Shown: in pieces, positions 19,660-29,547 of the stretch
Layout: every line of letters starts with the position of its first letter
How positions within the stretch are numbered: the first letter of the stretch is position 1
Assembly (NCBI RefSeq): GCF_001792775.2
Contig: NZ_MLGE02000006.1
Location: 104,763-168,762, forward strand
Length of the DNA stretch: 64,000 nucleotides
Source of the DNA: Staphylococcus pseudintermedius
GTDB lineage: Bacteria; Bacillota; Bacilli; Staphylococcales; Staphylococcaceae
Direction of reading: 5' to 3'
Made by a program: the position numbers and the translations under genes
The notes under the pieces: model-generated
Seen by the model: the letters and a program-made list of their open reading frames with translations, nothing else
The model's database searches: none
What the model was told of the DNA's origin: nothing

Positions 19660-19708
19660 AATAAGAGAAAGGCGTTTTTAAACATTTAACAATTAGGGAG
19701 GAAATGGG

Positions 19709-21430
19709 ATGAAAAAGGCTTATCGATATTTATGGTTTTTATCATTAATTGTAGTCGTTGTGCTCTCAGCATGTGGAAAAAATGGAAACGAGACATCAAA
19801 TACGTCGAATAAAACCGGCAAAAGCGATGCGAAAGGCGGGACATTGACAGTAGGGATAGCGGAACCACCTGAGGGGAACTTCCAATCTATTTTTACTGGG
19901 AGTACAGGTGACTCTAATGTCATTGATTTCTTTAATGATTCACTGATCGATGTCGGTGATGATTTAAAGATTAAACCGAAAATTTTGTCATGGGAAAAAG
20001 ACAAAAATGATGATTTGAAATATACGTTCAAAGTTAAAAAAGGGATTCAGTGGCAAGACGGTAATCCATTTACAATCAATGACTGGGTTTTTACTTTAGA
20101 GACGCTAGCAGATCCTGACTACGATGGTCCGCGTTATAGCGGTGTCGCGGTCATTCAAGGTGCGGAAGAAAAACGTAATGGCCAAGCTGATCGTATTAGT
20201 GGGATTAAGAAAATTGATGATTACACAGCAGAAATCACATTTAAAGAACATAAGGCGAATAATTTATTAGAGCTGTGGACATCGGCGCCAATTAGCGAAA
20301 AAGTGTTTAAAGATATTCCAGTTAAAGATATGGCGAAATCAGACGCCGTACGTAAAAATCCAATCGGTATCGGACCTTATAAAGTGAAGCGTATTGTCGA
20401 TGGCGAATCAGTGGAACTCGTCAAAAATAAAGACTACTGGCGCGGGGAACCGAATATCGACAACATCAATTTGCGCGTCGTGGAACAAACATCGATGACA
20501 CAAGCGTTAGAAAATGGCGATATTGATATGGCAACAATTACAGCGCCAATCGCGAAAGAAATTAAAGATAGTGGTAGCGAAAACTTACAATTGTTACAAG
20601 CACCATCAACATCTTATGCGATCGTCGGATTCGTGCTAAATGATTACGATAAAAAAGCGCAAAAAATCGGTAAAGAAAGACCGAAATATCAAGATAAAAA
20701 ATTACGTCAAGCAATGGCTTACGCAATTAATCGAAAAGAGTGGATTGATGCATTTTACTACGGCTACGGTAAACCACTTAACGGTTTAATCCCTTCTGCA
20801 CATTGGAGTGGTGCGAAAGAAGGCGATGTTAAAGAATATAAATATGACGTGGATAAAGCGAAACAATTATTAGACGAAGGGGGTTATAAAGATAAAGATG
20901 GTGACGGTTTCCGTGAAGATCCTCAAGGTAAACCATTCGTCGTGAATCTGAAGCACTATGCTGGCTCTAACCCAACCTTCGAACCACGTACAGCAGCACT
21001 CAAAGGTTACTGGGAAAAAGTAGGCCTTAAAACGAAAGTCGAAATGGAAGAATTCGGTAAATATAGCAGTGATTTAGAAAAGTCATCGAAAGATATGGAA
21101 GTGTACTTCAGAACGTGGCAACAAGGGTCAGACCCGGATCCTTCTGAGTTATACAGATCAACGGCACTTTGGAATGAATCACGATACAATAATCCGAAAG
21201 CCGATAAGATTTTAGATGAAGCCGTCGATACAAAAGTAGTGGGCGACGACAATGACAAACGTAAAGAAAAATATTTAGAATGGCAAAAAATAATGGCTGA
21301 AGATGTACCTGTCATTCCGATTGTAGAGTTAGAAGATGTGACTGCAGTGAGCAGTAGAGTGAAAAACTTTGAAGTATCACTGAAAGGTTCTAACCCGATT
21401 TATGAATGGTCAGTTGAAGACAAGAAATAA
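19709..21430 (+). CDS. Oligopeptide ABC transporter substrate-binding lipoprotein, copy 2
   Basis: A 573-residue paralogue of the protein at 13768, with lipobox Cys22 (VLSAC) and the same SBP_bac_5 landmarks (FTLETLADPDYDGPRYSGVA, YAINRKEWIDAFYYG). The two proteins are mostly alike but differ throughout, including in the mature N-terminal region, so peptide preference may have diverged. It follows GGGAGG. A hairpin with a T-rich tail lies after the stop, as in the first operon. Confidence 0.92.
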   Translation: MKKAYRYLWFLSLIVVVVLSACGKNGNETSNTSNKTGKSDAKGGTLTVGIAEPPEGNFQSIFTGSTGDSNVIDFFNDSLIDVGDDLKIKPKILSWEKDKNDDLKYTFKVKKGIQWQDGNPFTINDWVFTLETLADPDYDGPRYSGVAVIQGAEEKRNGQADRISGIKKIDDYTAEITFKEHKANNLLELWTSAPISEKVFKDIPVKDMAKSDAVRKNPIGIGPYKVKRIVDGESVELVKNKDYWRGEPNIDNINLRVVEQTSMTQALENGDIDMATITAPIAKEIKDSGSENLQLLQAPSTSYAIVGFVLNDYDKKAQKIGKERPKYQDKKLRQAMAYAINRKEWIDAFYYGYGKPLNGLIPSAHWSGAKEGDVKEYKYDVDKAKQLLDEGGYKDKDGDGFREDPQGKPFVVNLKHYAGSNPTFEPRTAALKGYWEKVGLKTKVEMEEFGKYSSDLEKSSKDMEVYFRTWQQGSDPDPSELYRSTALWNESRYNNPKADKILDEAVDTKVVGDDNDKRKEKYLEWQKIMAEDVPVIPIVELEDVTAVSSRVKNFEVSLKGSNPIYEWSVEDKK

Positions 21431-21440
21431 TAAATGGTTT

Positions 21441-21482
21441 AGAAGAGGGATACGTGACGGCGAACGTCCGTCCCCTTTTCTT
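21441..21482 (+). terminator. Intra-operon attenuator after second oppA
   Basis: An AGAAGAGGGA / TCCCCTTTTCT stem contains an inner GACG/CGTC stem and a T-rich end. It occupies the same place as the attenuator of the first operon. Confidence 0.6.
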
Positions 21483-21535
21483 ATATAAAGAAAGAGATTC
21501 ATTTTTATTTTTGATACGGGTATAGGGGTGAAAAT

Positions 21536-22546
21536 ATGAATGAGAGCAAATTATTAGAAGTTAAAAATTTGTCTACCGCATTTGAAATAGAGGGACAACA
21601 GTACGATGCGATTTCTAATATTGATTTAGAAATTAACAAAGGAGAAATTTTAGGTATTGTAGGAGAATCAGGCTCTGGCAAATCAGTGTTAAGTTTATCC
21701 ATTTTGAATTTGTTGCCTGAGAAGATTGCGTCGATCCGTTCAGGTGAAGTCCGCTATAAAGGTCAGCGCATTGATAATATGGCGCACGAAGCATTCAACA
21801 AAGTACGGGGTAACGAAGTGGCGATGATTTTCCAAGAGCCAATGACCTCACTCAATCCTGTATTTACGATAGGCAATCAGTTAATGGAAATGATTATGTT
21901 GCATTTAAAGCTATCCAAAAGTGAGGCAAGGGCTAAGGCGATTCAATTGCTCCAAGATGTGGGGATTCCACGTGCGAATAAAGTGGTCGATGAATATCCG
22001 CATCAATTATCAGGTGGGATGCGTCAACGGGTAATGATTGCGATGGCGATTTCATGTGCACCACATCTGCTTATTGCTGATGAACCGACAACCGCACTCG
22101 ATGTAACGGTTCAAGCACAAATTTTAGCATTGTTAAAACGGATACAAACAGAAACGCAAATGGGTGTCATTTTCATTTCACATGATTTAGGTGTCATTTC
22201 AGAGCTATGCGACCGTGTAGCAGTCATGTATGCGGGAAAAATTGTAGAACTCGCACCTGTAGAAGAGATTTTTACACATCCTAAACATCCTTATACACAG
22301 TTGTTATTAAAGGCGATACCACGGTTAGATGTGCAACAAGAGACACTTGAGACGATCAAAGGTTCTGTACCTAGTTTAGTTCATTTACCTCAACAAGGAT
22401 GTCGTTTTGTCAATCGCTGTCCACATGCGATGGCGATGTGTCAGACGCAAGATGTCAGTGGCATTCAAGTGGCAGATGCGCATCACGTGTTTTGTCATTT
22501 ATATCAAAATGAAACACAACTGAAGGGGGTAGGGCAACATGACTGA
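21536..22546 (+). CDS. Oligopeptide ABC transporter ATPase OppD-like, copy 2
   Basis: ATPase of 336 residues with GESGSGKS, LSGGMRQR, LLIADEP and the C-terminal cysteine pattern CRFVNRCPHAMAMC. The start follows AGGGGTG by 7 nt. It is a close paralogue of the copy at 15620 and in the same operon position. Its stop overlaps the next start by 8 bp. Confidence 0.92.
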   Translation: MNESKLLEVKNLSTAFEIEGQQYDAISNIDLEINKGEILGIVGESGSGKSVLSLSILNLLPEKIASIRSGEVRYKGQRIDNMAHEAFNKVRGNEVAMIFQEPMTSLNPVFTIGNQLMEMIMLHLKLSKSEARAKAIQLLQDVGIPRANKVVDEYPHQLSGGMRQRVMIAMAISCAPHLLIADEPTTALDVTVQAQILALLKRIQTETQMGVIFISHDLGVISELCDRVAVMYAGKIVELAPVEEIFTHPKHPYTQLLLKAIPRLDVQQETLETIKGSVPSLVHLPQQGCRFVNRCPHAMAMCQTQDVSGIQVADAHHVFCHLYQNETQLKGVGQHD

Positions 22547-23525
22547 TTACATTTTAGAAGTGAATGATTTAAAACAATATTATCCGATTAAAGGTGGCGT
22601 GTTTCAACGTAAAATTGGCGAAGTGAAAGCTGTAGACGGCATTTCTTTTGTGATTGAACCTGGTCAAACTGTTGGATTAGTAGGTGAGTCAGGTTGTGGG
22701 AAATCATCGGCTGGACGTACGATTTTACAGTTACAGCAAGCCCATTCAGGAGAGATTAAATTTTGTGGGCAAGACATCACAAAATTAAGAGGACGTGCAT
22801 TAAGAGAAGCCCGTAAAGGTTTTCAAATGGTGTTCCAAGATCCGTATGCGTCATTGAATCCGATGCAAATGGTAGGCGATATTGTCGGTGAACCGATTCG
22901 TAATTATTATCATAAAAAGCAACGTGACATTGAAGATGAAGTGAAAGACCTTTTGAAACGTGTTGGACTTAACGAAGCGGATTATTACAAGTATGCACAT
23001 GAGTTTTCAGGCGGTCAACGCCAACGTGTTGGTATTGCACGTGCCTTAGCGCTCAAACCGAAACTCATTATTGCCGATGAACCAGTCAGTGCGTTAGACG
23101 TTTCCGTACAGTCTCAAGTGCTCAATATTATGGCAGAGTTACAAGAAGAATTTGGACTCAGTTATTTGTTTATCGCCCATGATTTAAGTGTCGTTAAGCA
23201 TGTCAGTGACTATATTTGTGTGATGTATTTAGGGCATATTTTGGAACAAGGACCTGCTGAAGCAATTTATGAAAACCCGAGTCACCCCTATACGAAAGCA
23301 CTCATTTCAGCAATCCCAGAAATTGACCCACGTCAGCGTAAGGAACGTATTTTACTGGAAGGTGATTTACCGTCGCCAAGTGATCCGCCTTCTGGATGTC
23401 CATTTCATACGCGATGTCCGGTAGCTGAGGCGCGATGTGCAGAAGTGAAGCCGCCATCAGTGGAAGTGAGTGCTAATCATTATGCAGCATGTGTGTTGTT
23501 AGAAAATGGGGGTGTCGCACAATGA
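22539..23525 (+). CDS. Oligopeptide ABC transporter ATPase OppF-like, copy 2
   Basis: ATPase of 328 residues with GESGCGKS, FSGGQRQR, LIIADEP and the CPFHTRCPVAEARC cluster. Positions 22800-23059 carry the tract shared almost exactly with 16888-17147. Outside the tract the genes show many silent and replacement differences. The stop overlaps oppB through ATGA. Confidence 0.92.
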   Translation: MTDYILEVNDLKQYYPIKGGVFQRKIGEVKAVDGISFVIEPGQTVGLVGESGCGKSSAGRTILQLQQAHSGEIKFCGQDITKLRGRALREARKGFQMVFQDPYASLNPMQMVGDIVGEPIRNYYHKKQRDIEDEVKDLLKRVGLNEADYYKYAHEFSGGQRQRVGIARALALKPKLIIADEPVSALDVSVQSQVLNIMAELQEEFGLSYLFIAHDLSVVKHVSDYICVMYLGHILEQGPAEAIYENPSHPYTKALISAIPEIDPRQRKERILLEGDLPSPSDPPSGCPFHTRCPVAEARCAEVKPPSVEVSANHYAACVLLENGGVAQ

Positions 23526-24484
23526 CAACATTAATCATCAGACGTATTTTATTAATGATTCCGATGCTCATTTTAATGTCAGTCGTCATCTTTACCATTT
23601 CTAAATTACAACCCGGTGACGCATTTTCAGGCAATATGGATCCAAAAGCTGGCGCGAAATATTACGAGCAAGAACGTGAACGCTTAGGCTTAAACGACCC
23701 ACTCCCTGTGCAATATATGAAATGGGGCGAACGTGTCCTCCATGGAGATTTTGGCGATTCTATTCGCTATAAACGTCCAGTGATAGATTTAGTGAAAGAA
23801 CGTATGCCGAATACCATTTTGTTAGGGGTCACAAGTTTAGTCATTACATATCTCATTGCATTTCCGCTCGGTATACTCTCAGGGCGCAAGCCGTATAGTT
23901 TATACGATTACAGCATTCAATTCTTAAATTATTTGATGCTCGCCATCCCGTCATTCGTTGCAGGGGTATTTGCTATTTATATTTTTGCGTTTCAACTTGG
24001 GCTCTTTCCGTTTTCAGGTTCCGTTGCGCTCGGTGTCGAACCTGGTTCAGCGGCGTATTATATAAGTAAGATTTATCATACGATTTTGCCTGGGACAGTG
24101 CTCGGTTTATTATCAACAGCGAGTTATGTTCAATTTTTAAGAAATGATATAATCGAAAACGCGCGTAAAGATTATATTCGTACCGCACGTGCAAAAGGTT
24201 TATCAGAGTCTATGGTATATAACAAACATATTTTAAGAAACTCGATTATTCCGATTGTGACATTTTTTGGTGCAGATGTATTGTCTGTATTTGGTGGTGC
24301 GGTTATTACAGAAACGATTTTTTCATATCCAGGTATCGGAAAGCTACTCATTGATGCGATCAGTGGTAAAGATTATCCATTAATGATGGCACTGTTACTA
24401 TTTTTCTCATTTTTAGGATTACTCGCTAACTTAATTTCAGATATTACGTATAGCATAGTCGATCCGAGAATTAAGAGTAATTAG
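23522..24484 (+). CDS. Oligopeptide ABC transporter permease OppB-like, copy 2
   Basis: Permease of 320 residues, the same length as copy 1. It has LQPGDAF near the N-terminus and the EAA loop ARAKGLSESMVYNKHILRN. ATG 23522 overlaps the oppF stop; a longer frame from 23489 runs inside oppF and is not used. About six transmembrane helices are evident. Confidence 0.92.
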   Translation: MTTLIIRRILLMIPMLILMSVVIFTISKLQPGDAFSGNMDPKAGAKYYEQERERLGLNDPLPVQYMKWGERVLHGDFGDSIRYKRPVIDLVKERMPNTILLGVTSLVITYLIAFPLGILSGRKPYSLYDYSIQFLNYLMLAIPSFVAGVFAIYIFAFQLGLFPFSGSVALGVEPGSAAYYISKIYHTILPGTVLGLLSTASYVQFLRNDIIENARKDYIRTARAKGLSESMVYNKHILRNSIIPIVTFFGADVLSVFGGAVITETIFSYPGIGKLLIDAISGKDYPLMMALLLFFSFLGLLANLISDITYSIVDPRIKSN

Positions 24485-24495
24485 GGGGGATACAG

Positions 24496-25389
24496 ATGGA
24501 TAAGTTGAAAAAAGCAAAAAGTAAATCACCACTCACAATAGCGCGCAAGAAATTTCTTAAAAACAAACCGGCAATGATAGCGACTGTGGTACTTGGTCTC
24601 ATCGCCATAATTTCATTTTTAGCACCACTGCTTGCACCTTATGATCCGAACTTACAAAATTTAGTGTTGATTAAGGGGGAGATGTCAGCAGAACACTGGC
24701 TCGGTACAGATTCTGGAGGGCGAGATATTTTAAGCCGCTTGTTGTATGCAGGGCGTGTGTCGTTACTATTCGGATTTTTTACTTCTATTGGACTTATGAC
24801 GATTGGCGTATTGATTGGAATGATTTCTGGCTATTACGGTGGCTGGGTGGATACCGTGCTCATGCGTTTTACAGAGTTTGTCATGTTATTTCCATTTATT
24901 CCTTTTGCGGTCGTGTTGAATGCAACGTTCAGTGGTAAAATCGAAAATCAATACGGCTCAGCCATTGTGTTAGGTTTGGTGCTCATCGCATTATCTTGGG
25001 TCGGTGTCGCAAGGATCGTTCGCGGTAAAGTGATGCAAGAGAAAGAGAATGAATATTTCTTGGCCGCGCAATCAATCGGAACGCCTGTGTATAAAATTTT
25101 ATTTAAGCATTTATTACCGAATATTTTAAGTGTGATTATTGTACAAGCGACACTCGTATTTGCCGTACAAATCGTTGCCGAAGCAGGACTCAGTTTCCTC
25201 GGATTTGGGATTAGTAAAAGTGTGCCGACTTGGGGAAATATGTTAACAGATGCGCAAGAAGGCGACATTTTAAGAAGTAAGCCATGGATTTGGATGCCTC
25301 CCGCACTCATTATTACAGTGACGATTTTATGTATTAACTTTATTGGTGAGGGATTAAAAGATGCTCTTAATCCAAAATCAAAAAGGTAA
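24496..25389 (+). CDS. Oligopeptide ABC transporter permease OppC-like, copy 2
   Basis: Permease of 297 residues with HWLGTDSGGRDILSRLLY and the EAA loop AAQSIGTPVYKILFKHLLPN. AGGGGGG precedes the ATG 11 bp after oppB, the same gap as copy 1. The final residues (ALNPKSKR) are identical in both copies. No clear terminator was found after it. Confidence 0.92.
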   Translation: MDKLKKAKSKSPLTIARKKFLKNKPAMIATVVLGLIAIISFLAPLLAPYDPNLQNLVLIKGEMSAEHWLGTDSGGRDILSRLLYAGRVSLLFGFFTSIGLMTIGVLIGMISGYYGGWVDTVLMRFTEFVMLFPFIPFAVVLNATFSGKIENQYGSAIVLGLVLIALSWVGVARIVRGKVMQEKENEYFLAAQSIGTPVYKILFKHLLPNILSVIIVQATLVFAVQIVAEAGLSFLGFGISKSVPTWGNMLTDAQEGDILRSKPWIWMPPALIITVTILCINFIGEGLKDALNPKSKR

Positions 25390-25706
25390 AATGGACAGGA
25401 TTTCACTTCTATAACATTCAGGAATAAAAACAATAGTTTACGTACATCAGTAGGTGGAAAGATTTGACTGTAAATGATTGGAAATGTTTTCGATAATGTA
25501 AGAAGTTGACGCCATAGAGAACATGCGCCAGAAGAATTTGAGAATATTATGAAAAAACGAGCAAAAATGATAAAAATGTGATAGACTTTGTGCAATAACT
25601 AAAATTGTAAAAAGTAAATGATGGTTTCTAGTTGAAATAGTGTGCTGAACATGAATTTGTATTAAAAGTCAGGACGCTACTGTTAGGAACAAAGGGGATG
25701 AGGTCG
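25390..25706. other. Gene-free stretch
   Basis: AT-rich sequence between oppC2 and a small membrane protein gene. I see no conserved frame, no clear terminator and no recognisable repeat. Confidence 0.5.
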
Positions 25707-25964
25707 ATGTTGAAAAAATTGATGCTACTATTTTTTGCAATGGTCATTTCAACAACCATTGCAGAAACGTTTCTGATTGCTGGTACATGGCAATATTTGT
25801 TGATGCAATCTCTATCACTCGCATTTATCATATTCTTTATTTATCATTTTGTCGTTTTTCAGTTACAAGAAAAGCGGCAAGAAAAACGTTATCAAGACCG
25901 TCAATGGATCGTTAATAAAGAACATGAAGATGAAAATGTAAAGAAACGTTTAGTTCGTAAATAA
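25707..25964 (+). CDS. Small two-helix membrane protein, function unknown
   Basis: An 85-residue protein with two hydrophobic segments (about 4-24 and 29-50) and a highly charged C-terminal tail (QLQEKRQEKRYQDRQ). ATG 25707 is chosen because AAAGGGG lies 9 nt before it; ATG 25698 would abut that site. I do not recognise the family. The repeat copy that follows is non-coding. Confidence 0.6.
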   Translation: MLKKLMLLFFAMVISTTIAETFLIAGTWQYLLMQSLSLAFIIFFIYHFVVFQLQEKRQEKRYQDRQWIVNKEHEDENVKKRLVRK

Positions 25965-26059
25965 CTTGAATCATAAAATGGTTGAGGAGACATAAAAATT
26001 TTTGATGCTATTGATGCAATATTTTGTGTGATTTGCCCTCCTTATGATTTGTGATTTTT

Positions 26060-26191
26060 ATTGCCCTCATGCCTTCGCTTTCCAAGGGGCTTGCCTTGCA
26101 ACTCAATTCGGTTTCCTTCAAGTGAACAGTTCAATCAAGTCAAATTGAGTTGAGGCGAGGCGCCTAGGAACGTGAGTCCAAGGTAGCAATT
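26060..26191. repeat. Modular intergenic repeat, palindromic copy
   Basis: The left half begins ATTGCCCTCATGCC with TTCCAAGGGGCTTGCC. The right half is the same end block in inverted orientation (GGCGCCTAGGAACGTG ... AGGTAGCAAT). The whole unit could fold as one long hairpin. Confidence 0.65.
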
Positions 26192-26292
26192 CATTGTGTA
26201 AACTAAGAAAAGGATCATGCAAGTGTACCAATCCGAAATGTCGTGTACACAACAACTTGAAACGTTCACCAACATCATCGACTATTCATATC

Positions 26293-26341
26293 AAAAAGCT
26301 CGAAGTTAAGACAACAGTTGTCATCTCACTTCGAGCTTTTT
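26293..26341 (-). terminator. Terminator of sdaAB-sdaAA operon
   Basis: A perfect 14-bp stem AAAAAGCTCGAAGT / ACTTCGAGCTTTTT, T-rich on both strands, ends 8 bp from the sdaAA stop codon. It may work in both directions. Confidence 0.9.
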
Positions 26342-26349
26342 TCCTAATA

Positions 26350-27249
26350 TTATGAGAACACTTCGGATCGTTTGGAATCACCAAAGATTTTTGCTTTAAT
26401 CGCTTCACCTGTTGGCGTACCAGCGAGCCCCCCTAAACCTGTTTCACGTAAAGATGCAGGAAGGTTACGACCCACTTTATCCATAGCCTCAATCACCTCA
26501 TCTACTGGAATACGGCTTTCCACACCTGCAAGTGCAAGATCTGCTGAAATCAATCCATTGCCGGAACCAATTGCATTCCGCATCACACAAGGAATTTCTA
26601 CTAACCCTGCGACAGGGTCACACACTAAACCAAGCAAGTTGCTAATACTAATTGCAAGTGCATGTCCAGCTTGTTCTGGTGTACCACCGAATGTTTGTAC
26701 AGCAGCAGCGGCAGCCATTGCAGATGCTGAACCCACTTCTGCTTGACAGCCTCCTGTTGCACCAGCGACCGAAGCATTGTTAGCAATCACCATACCGCAT
26801 ATCGAGGCTGAAAATAGAAATTCGAGCATTTGGTCATTCGTTAAGTCATGTGATTGCTCTAGTTTAAAGAGTATTCCTGGAATGGTGCCTGAAGAACCAG
26901 CAGTCGGTGTCGCACAAATAATGCCCATTGCTGCGTTGACTTCATTAGTGGCAACCGCTCCTTCAACAGCTGACATCATATCATATCCAGAAAGGGCTTT
27001 ATTGTGTTGGTTATACTTGTGGATTTTAATCGCGTCCTGCCCGGTATAACCTGTTACACTTTTAACCCCTTCCCCTGTCGTACCTTTTTGAACTGCTTCA
27101 CGCATTGTGTCTAGGTTTTGTTGCATCATGTCCATGACTGCTTCGCGCGTCATACCACGTGTTTCCATTTCATGTTTAATCATAATTTCTGAAAAAGTTG
27201 TGTTATTTTCAGTCGCATAGTCGATTAATTCTTTCATTGTATCAAACAT
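26350..27249 (-). CDS. sdaAA: L-serine dehydratase, alpha subunit
   Basis: Iron-sulfur dependent deamination of L-serine to pyruvate and ammonia. The 299-residue subunit has the cluster cysteines in GGCQAEVGSAS, LVCDPVAG and IPCVMRN, plus ATPTAGSSGTIPG, typical of the SDH_alpha domain. It is the last gene of a three-gene minus-strand operon, 15 bp after sdaAB. The cluster makes the enzyme oxygen-sensitive, which fits the anaerobic setting of the window. Confidence 0.95.
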   Translation of the reverse strand: MFDTMKELIDYATENNTTFSEIMIKHEMETRGMTREAVMDMMQQNLDTMREAVQKGTTGEGVKSVTGYTGQDAIKIHKYNQHNKALSGYDMMSAVEGAVATNEVNAAMGIICATPTAGSSGTIPGILFKLEQSHDLTNDQMLEFLFSASICGMVIANNASVAGATGGCQAEVGSASAMAAAAAVQTFGGTPEQAGHALAISISNLLGLVCDPVAGLVEIPCVMRNAIGSGNGLISADLALAGVESRIPVDEVIEAMDKVGRNLPASLRETGLGGLAGTPTGEAIKAKIFGDSKRSEVFS

Positions 27250-27264
27250 GAGAGTCCCTCCAAT

Positions 27265-27942
27265 TTAATCTATATATGAAAAGTTTAAAAACGCATATTT
27301 TTCTTTGATTGATTCAAGTAGTTCGCTTTTAATTGGTTTATTCAAATGTAAGGCAAGTAAACAATGGCCTTTTGTCATCGTTTTAATCTCTTCATTGATG
27401 TCGACTTCATGCTCGATTAAATCGTTAATTAAATGATTGACTTCTGCAATTTTACATTCCCCATCAATGACAAGAATAGGGGGTGTGTGTGCCATCAGAA
27501 TACACATTTGGTTAACGTGAATACTTTTCACTTTGAATGCACCACCGCCAATTGAAATGCCATTCAACTCGACGTGACGATCACCGTGATCGATTTCGAT
27601 GACTGCACAGTTCGGGTGTTCACCTAAACTGGAACCTGATTTTTCGATAAATTCAAAGTCAATGCCTTCACTTCTTGCAATTTTTGTCGATGTTTTAATG
27701 CGAGAATCGAATGTACTAAAACCTAATAAGCCACCGATAATCGCTAAATCCGTGCCGTGACCTTTATGCGTTTCTGCAAAAGATTCGTAATAATTCACAA
27801 CGATTTTCTCAGGTGTATCGCCAAGGACAGCACGAGCGGCCTGACCAATTTTCACTGCACCTGCAGTATGTGAACTTGATGGCCCCATCATCACTGGACC
27901 AATAATATCAAAAGCGCTTTGATAATCTTTTGTACGTGCCAT
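27265..27942 (-). CDS. sdaAB: L-serine dehydratase, beta subunit
   Basis: Partner subunit, 225 residues. The SDH_beta domain carries the IGPVMMGPSSSHTAGA motif at residues 14-29. The C-terminal part (about 150-225) looks like an ACT regulatory domain. AAGGAGCGG precedes the ATG, and it lies 14 bp after the PfoR-like gene. The two-subunit arrangement is the Gram-positive form of the enzyme. Confidence 0.94.
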   Translation of the reverse strand: MARTKDYQSAFDIIGPVMMGPSSSHTAGAVKIGQAARAVLGDTPEKIVVNYYESFAETHKGHGTDLAIIGGLLGFSTFDSRIKTSTKIARSEGIDFEFIEKSGSSLGEHPNCAVIEIDHGDRHVELNGISIGGGAFKVKSIHVNQMCILMAHTPPILVIDGECKIAEVNHLINDLIEHEVDINEEIKTMTKGHCLLALHLNKPIKSELLESIKEKYAFLNFSYID

Positions 27943-27956
27943 AATTCATCCGCTCC

Positions 27957-28988
27957 TTAATTTGTTTGTTGATTCACATGAGGCACTTGAATGTCAAGCG
28001 TTGGTCGTTTCTTACTGATGAATGTGCCAATGAAAAAGCTCATAATAATACTAATGATTGCTACAACGACAATTGTAATCACGGTAGGCACCACTTCATT
28101 AAAGCCTAGCGCTACAATCGGACCGGCAATAGGTGTAGCCATGCCTGGTTGATTCACAACGATACCCATGTATGTGATAAACAAGCCATTGACCATTCCT
28201 ACCACTGCATTTGTACCATACAGCTGGATTGGATATTTTGCGATCGTGTCGATTTGTGTTAATGGTTCGACAGCAACGGCAAAGGCTTTTCCTGCATTGC
28301 CGATTCTAAGTTTTCTAAACATCATAAAGTTGACAAATGAGCTACCCATACAACCGAGCGCACCAATCGCCATTGGAATACCCGTAAGTCCTAATAAGCT
28401 TGTGAAAACCATTGAACTTAACGGTGTCATACCTACAACGGGCACAATCGCACCGATAACAAGTGCAAGAGCGTACGGATTATTATCACCTACAGCTGTG
28501 ATGGCAGTACCGATTTGTTTCAATACGGCAGTGACACTAGGTGATACGATAGATGCAATACCATATGCAATGGCAGGAGATAATAAGATCACCACGATCA
28601 GGTCTAATCCTTCAGGAACATATTTTTCAAGTGCTTTAATACCGAAAGCAACGAAATATGCCGCAATAAAAGCAGGTAAGAGTTTAAAATCAAATAGAAC
28701 GAGTCCTGTTAACACAGCGAATACAGGATTAATACCGAACTTTAAACAAGTGAGAATGCCCACTGCAACACCACTTAAACTTCCTGCAACTTCCCCTAAT
28801 TTAATAAAATATTCTGAGTGAAACACGCCACCGATTGCGTATTTTAAGAATGCTTCCGGTAAAAATGAAGCACAGGCAGCGCCTGATAAAGCTTGTAAAC
28901 TGACTTTACCATTCGGGGCAAATTTTAAGAATAAAGTCATTGCAAGTAAAACAACGAGTAATGTCCCGATTCCCAAAATAAAATCCAT
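27957..28988 (-). CDS. PfoR-like PTS EIIC-family membrane protein
   Basis: A 343-residue protein with about ten hydrophobic segments and Gly/Ala-rich reentrant regions (VVGMTPLSSMVF, GALGCMGSSFVNFMMF). It resembles proteins annotated as PfoR regulators next to sdaA in staphylococci. As the first gene of the serine dehydratase operon, a role in serine uptake is a fair inference, but it has no EIIA/EIIB partner and no proven substrate. AGAAGGAAC precedes its ATG. Confidence 0.7.
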   Translation of the reverse strand: MDFILGIGTLLVVLLAMTLFLKFAPNGKVSLQALSGAACASFLPEAFLKYAIGGVFHSEYFIKLGEVAGSLSGVAVGILTCLKFGINPVFAVLTGLVLFDFKLLPAFIAAYFVAFGIKALEKYVPEGLDLIVVILLSPAIAYGIASIVSPSVTAVLKQIGTAITAVGDNNPYALALVIGAIVPVVGMTPLSSMVFTSLLGLTGIPMAIGALGCMGSSFVNFMMFRKLRIGNAGKAFAVAVEPLTQIDTIAKYPIQLYGTNAVVGMVNGLFITYMGIVVNQPGMATPIAGPIVALGFNEVVPTVITIVVVAIISIIMSFFIGTFISKKRPTLDIQVPHVNQQTN

Positions 28989-29547
28989 ATGAGTTCCTTC
29001 TCTCTTTTATTTTTATGTTTTTAATTAGATAGCTATCCCAAACAACCATCATTCTAAGGGCTTCATTTCGCTTATGCAAGCCCTTACATAATTGTTAAAC
29101 ATGCCTCATTGAGTTAAAATAATTATTTGAAAACAAATATATATAGATTGTGAAAATATAGTGTATATAAAATTACTGGTATAAAAGCGATTTTTAGTTC
29201 TATTTCACTTTAAAATATTAAAGCATCTGAGTAGTTTTTCTAATATGGCGTATTTGTGAAATATTTAAAGTTTAAATTTTATCAATTTTCAAACATAGAT
29301 AAAGTGAAAAATAATAATTGTGCGAAATGTTATATGTATAAGCGCATAATAAAGATGATTAAAGGACAAGAGGATTGAAGTTATATCGTTATTTTTTGAA
29401 TAGTTTCAATTTTGAATTTCGGAAGTAATAGGTATTGATTTGTAATTGTGATGATTATGTGAAAAGCATCACAAAATCGTGGTAATTTTGCGAATAAGGG
29501 GTATAATGAAAGTAAGGAAGAAGTAATCATTAAAGGATGTGTTAAAC
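28989..29547. other. Divergent intergenic region with hairpin and Crp/Rex-type site
   Basis: No gene is seen. On the operon side, TAAGGGCTT / AAGCCCTTA (29055-29086) forms a 9-bp stem in the sda leader without a T run. On the other side lie TGTGA-N6-TCACA (29458-29473) and a TATAAT (29502-29507) that probably starts the small gene at 29548. Confidence 0.5.
29457..29474. promoter_or_regulatory. TGTGA-N6-TCACA operator, ArcR or Rex type
   Basis: Perfect half-sites TGTGA and TCACA are spaced by six bases. This fits Crp/Fnr-family ArcR boxes and also the outer parts of Rex boxes, so the sequence alone cannot decide between them. Confidence 0.5.

Noticed and set aside
29055..29086. Hairpin in the sda leader considered as a T-box or riboswitch
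   Set aside because: No T-box consensus, specifier loop or antiterminator pairing could be found, and no T run follows the stem.
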